Below, piece after piece: positions 5,974 to 6,719 of a stretch of DNA of 6,719 nt. The notes below the pieces were generated by a model, which ran no database searches, had not been told where the DNA came from, and was given only the letters and a program-made list of their open reading frames with translations. The stretch lies in contig JAEZEY010000339.1 of assembly GCA_023432845.1 (NCBI GenBank), forward strand, positions 1 through 6,719, given 5' to 3'. Every line of letters starts with the position of its first letter. Position 1 is the stretch's first letter. The stretch is from Pseudomonadota bacterium (GTDB lineage: Bacteria > Pseudomonadota > Alphaproteobacteria > Rhizobiales > Xanthobacteraceae). A program made the translations under genes and the position numbers.

Positions 5974-6719
5974 ATGAAAGCTGCCATTATCGGCCTGGGC
6001 CGCATGGGCCTTCGGCATCTTCAGGTGCTGAAGAGCCTGAACCTGGACGTGGTTGGCGCCTGCGACGCCTTCGAGGGTGCGCGGGAAAAGGCGACCGCCG
6101 AGTTCGACCTTCCCGGCAGCGCGGTGTTCGCCGAACCCGGTCCCATGTTGGAGCAGACGCGTCCCGAACTGGTGGTCATAGCGACGACCGCGCCATCACA
6201 CGCCCCCCTGGTTTGTCTGGCCGCCGCGCATGGCGCTCGAGCCGTGCTCTGCGAGAAACCGATGGCGACCTCGCTTGCCGATTGCGACCGCATGATCGCG
6301 GCTTGTGAGAAGGCGGGTACGCGGCTGGCGGTCAACCACCAGATGCGCTTCATGGACCAGTATGTGAAGGTCAAGGAACTGACCCGTGCGCAGTCTTTCG
6401 GTGGGCTGTCGAGCATGACCGTCGTTGCCGGAAATTTCGGTATGGCGATGAACGGCTCGCATTATTTCGAGGCGTTCCGCTATCTGACGGAAGAGTCGCC
6501 GGCCACCGTCTCGGCATGGTTTTCGGAAGGCTCCGTGCCCAACCCGCGCGGGCCGCAATTCGAAGACAGGGCAGGCGCGGTGCGCATCGCCACTTCGAGC
6601 GGCCGCCGCTTCCACATGGACGCCGGCGCCGACCAGGGGCACGGCATGTTCGTGTCCTATGCAGGCCCCCACGGACGGCTCGACGTCGATGAGTTGGCCG
6701 GCCGCGGGGGGCGGGGGGG
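5974..6719 (+). CDS. Gfo/Idh/MocA family oxidoreductase, 3' end missing
   Basis: The frame opens at ATG 5974, 10 bp after the legB stop, with only a weak GAAAG (5962-5966) as Shine-Dalgarno, and runs off the window with no stop after 248 codons; family members are usually 320-400 residues. The Rossmann motif GLGRMG is at 7-12, the D31 position after the second strand suggests NAD preference, and EKPM at 94-97 carries the conserved catalytic lysine. GSHYFEAFR (161-169) holds the likely active-site histidine; the usual later Asp is Glu here. Such enzymes oxidise or reduce a sugar or sugar nucleotide. Placed after legB, it probably works on the same sugar; Gfo/Idh genes such as ptmF accompany legB in some legionaminate clusters, but I would not assign that name. 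The final residues (about 243 onward, Gly/Arg only) come from G-run sequence that may be wrong. Confidence 0.85.
   Translation, partial: MKAAIIGLGRMGLRHLQVLKSLNLDVVGACDAFEGAREKATAEFDLPGSAVFAEPGPMLEQTRPELVVIATTAPSHAPLVCLAAAHGARAVLCEKPMATSLADCDRMIAACEKAGTRLAVNHQMRFMDQYVKVKELTRAQSFGGLSSMTVVAGNFGMAMNGSHYFEAFRYLTEESPATVSAWFSEGSVPNPRGPQFEDRAGAVRIATSSGRRFHMDAGADQGHGMFVSYAGPHGRLDVDELAGRGGRG
6706..6719. other. G-homopolymer end of the sequence, probable artefact
   Basis: The window ends in six G, one C and seven G. Inside a coding frame this gives a Gly/Arg-only tail unlike anything expected in this family. Runs of G at read ends are typical of two-colour sequencing chemistry, so these bases may not be genomic. 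Confidence 0.5.

Noticed and set aside
4887..6005. Minus-strand open frame of 372 codons opposite legB
   Set aside because: It lies antisense to a gene with complete SDR motifs; its His/Arg/Asp-rich composition is typical of antisense frames in GC-rich DNA.

Overview
The window is a GC-rich stretch of bacterial chromosome carrying part of a surface-polysaccharide (exopolysaccharide, capsule or O-antigen) gene cluster. All seven genes I can support lie on the + strand. Gene style, GC-rich third codon positions and the pairing of an EPS-type winged-helix regulator with a NusG-like protein suggest an alphaproteobacterium, possibly of the Hyphomicrobiales or Rhodospirillales. That placement is inference from gene content and not from a marker gene.

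Layout. (1) 2-739: C-terminal half of a phosphomannomutase, cut by the left edge. (2) 740-1053: a 314-bp gap with no convincing gene; it holds a possible weak promoter and a short coding-like stretch on the other strand. (3) 1054-2505: bifunctional mannose-1-phosphate guanylyltransferase / mannose-6-phosphate isomerase (ManC/AlgA type). (4) 2506-2619: a gap with a perfect 9-3-9 palindrome just upstream of a regulator. (5) 2620-3279 and 3269-3787: two translationally overlapping regulatory genes, a winged-helix protein fused to a Rossmann-like domain and a NusG/RfaH-type elongation factor. (6) 3788-3922: a gap with a hairpin followed at once by GCGGTAGCTT, a close match to the enterobacterial ops element read by RfaH. 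(7) 3923-4951: a membrane-anchored SPFH/band-7 protein. (8) 4965-5963: an extended SDR closest to LegB-type NAD-dependent 4,6-dehydratases. (9) 5974-6719: a Gfo/Idh/MocA oxidoreductase cut by the right edge; the last 14 bases are G runs that look artefactual.

How the parts may work together. The phosphomannomutase and ManC together turn mannose-6-P (or fructose-6-P) into GDP-mannose. The LegB-like dehydratase and the following oxidoreductase point to a second, deoxy-amino or nonulosonic-acid type sugar. The winged-helix/NusG-like pair probably controls the cluster. The most interesting reading is that the NusG-like protein is a dedicated antiterminator acting on the ops-like site directly downstream of its own gene, at the head of the SPFH-legB-oxidoreductase operon. 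This is an alphaproteobacterial analogue of RfaH/ops and is a hypothesis resting on one sequence match and its position.
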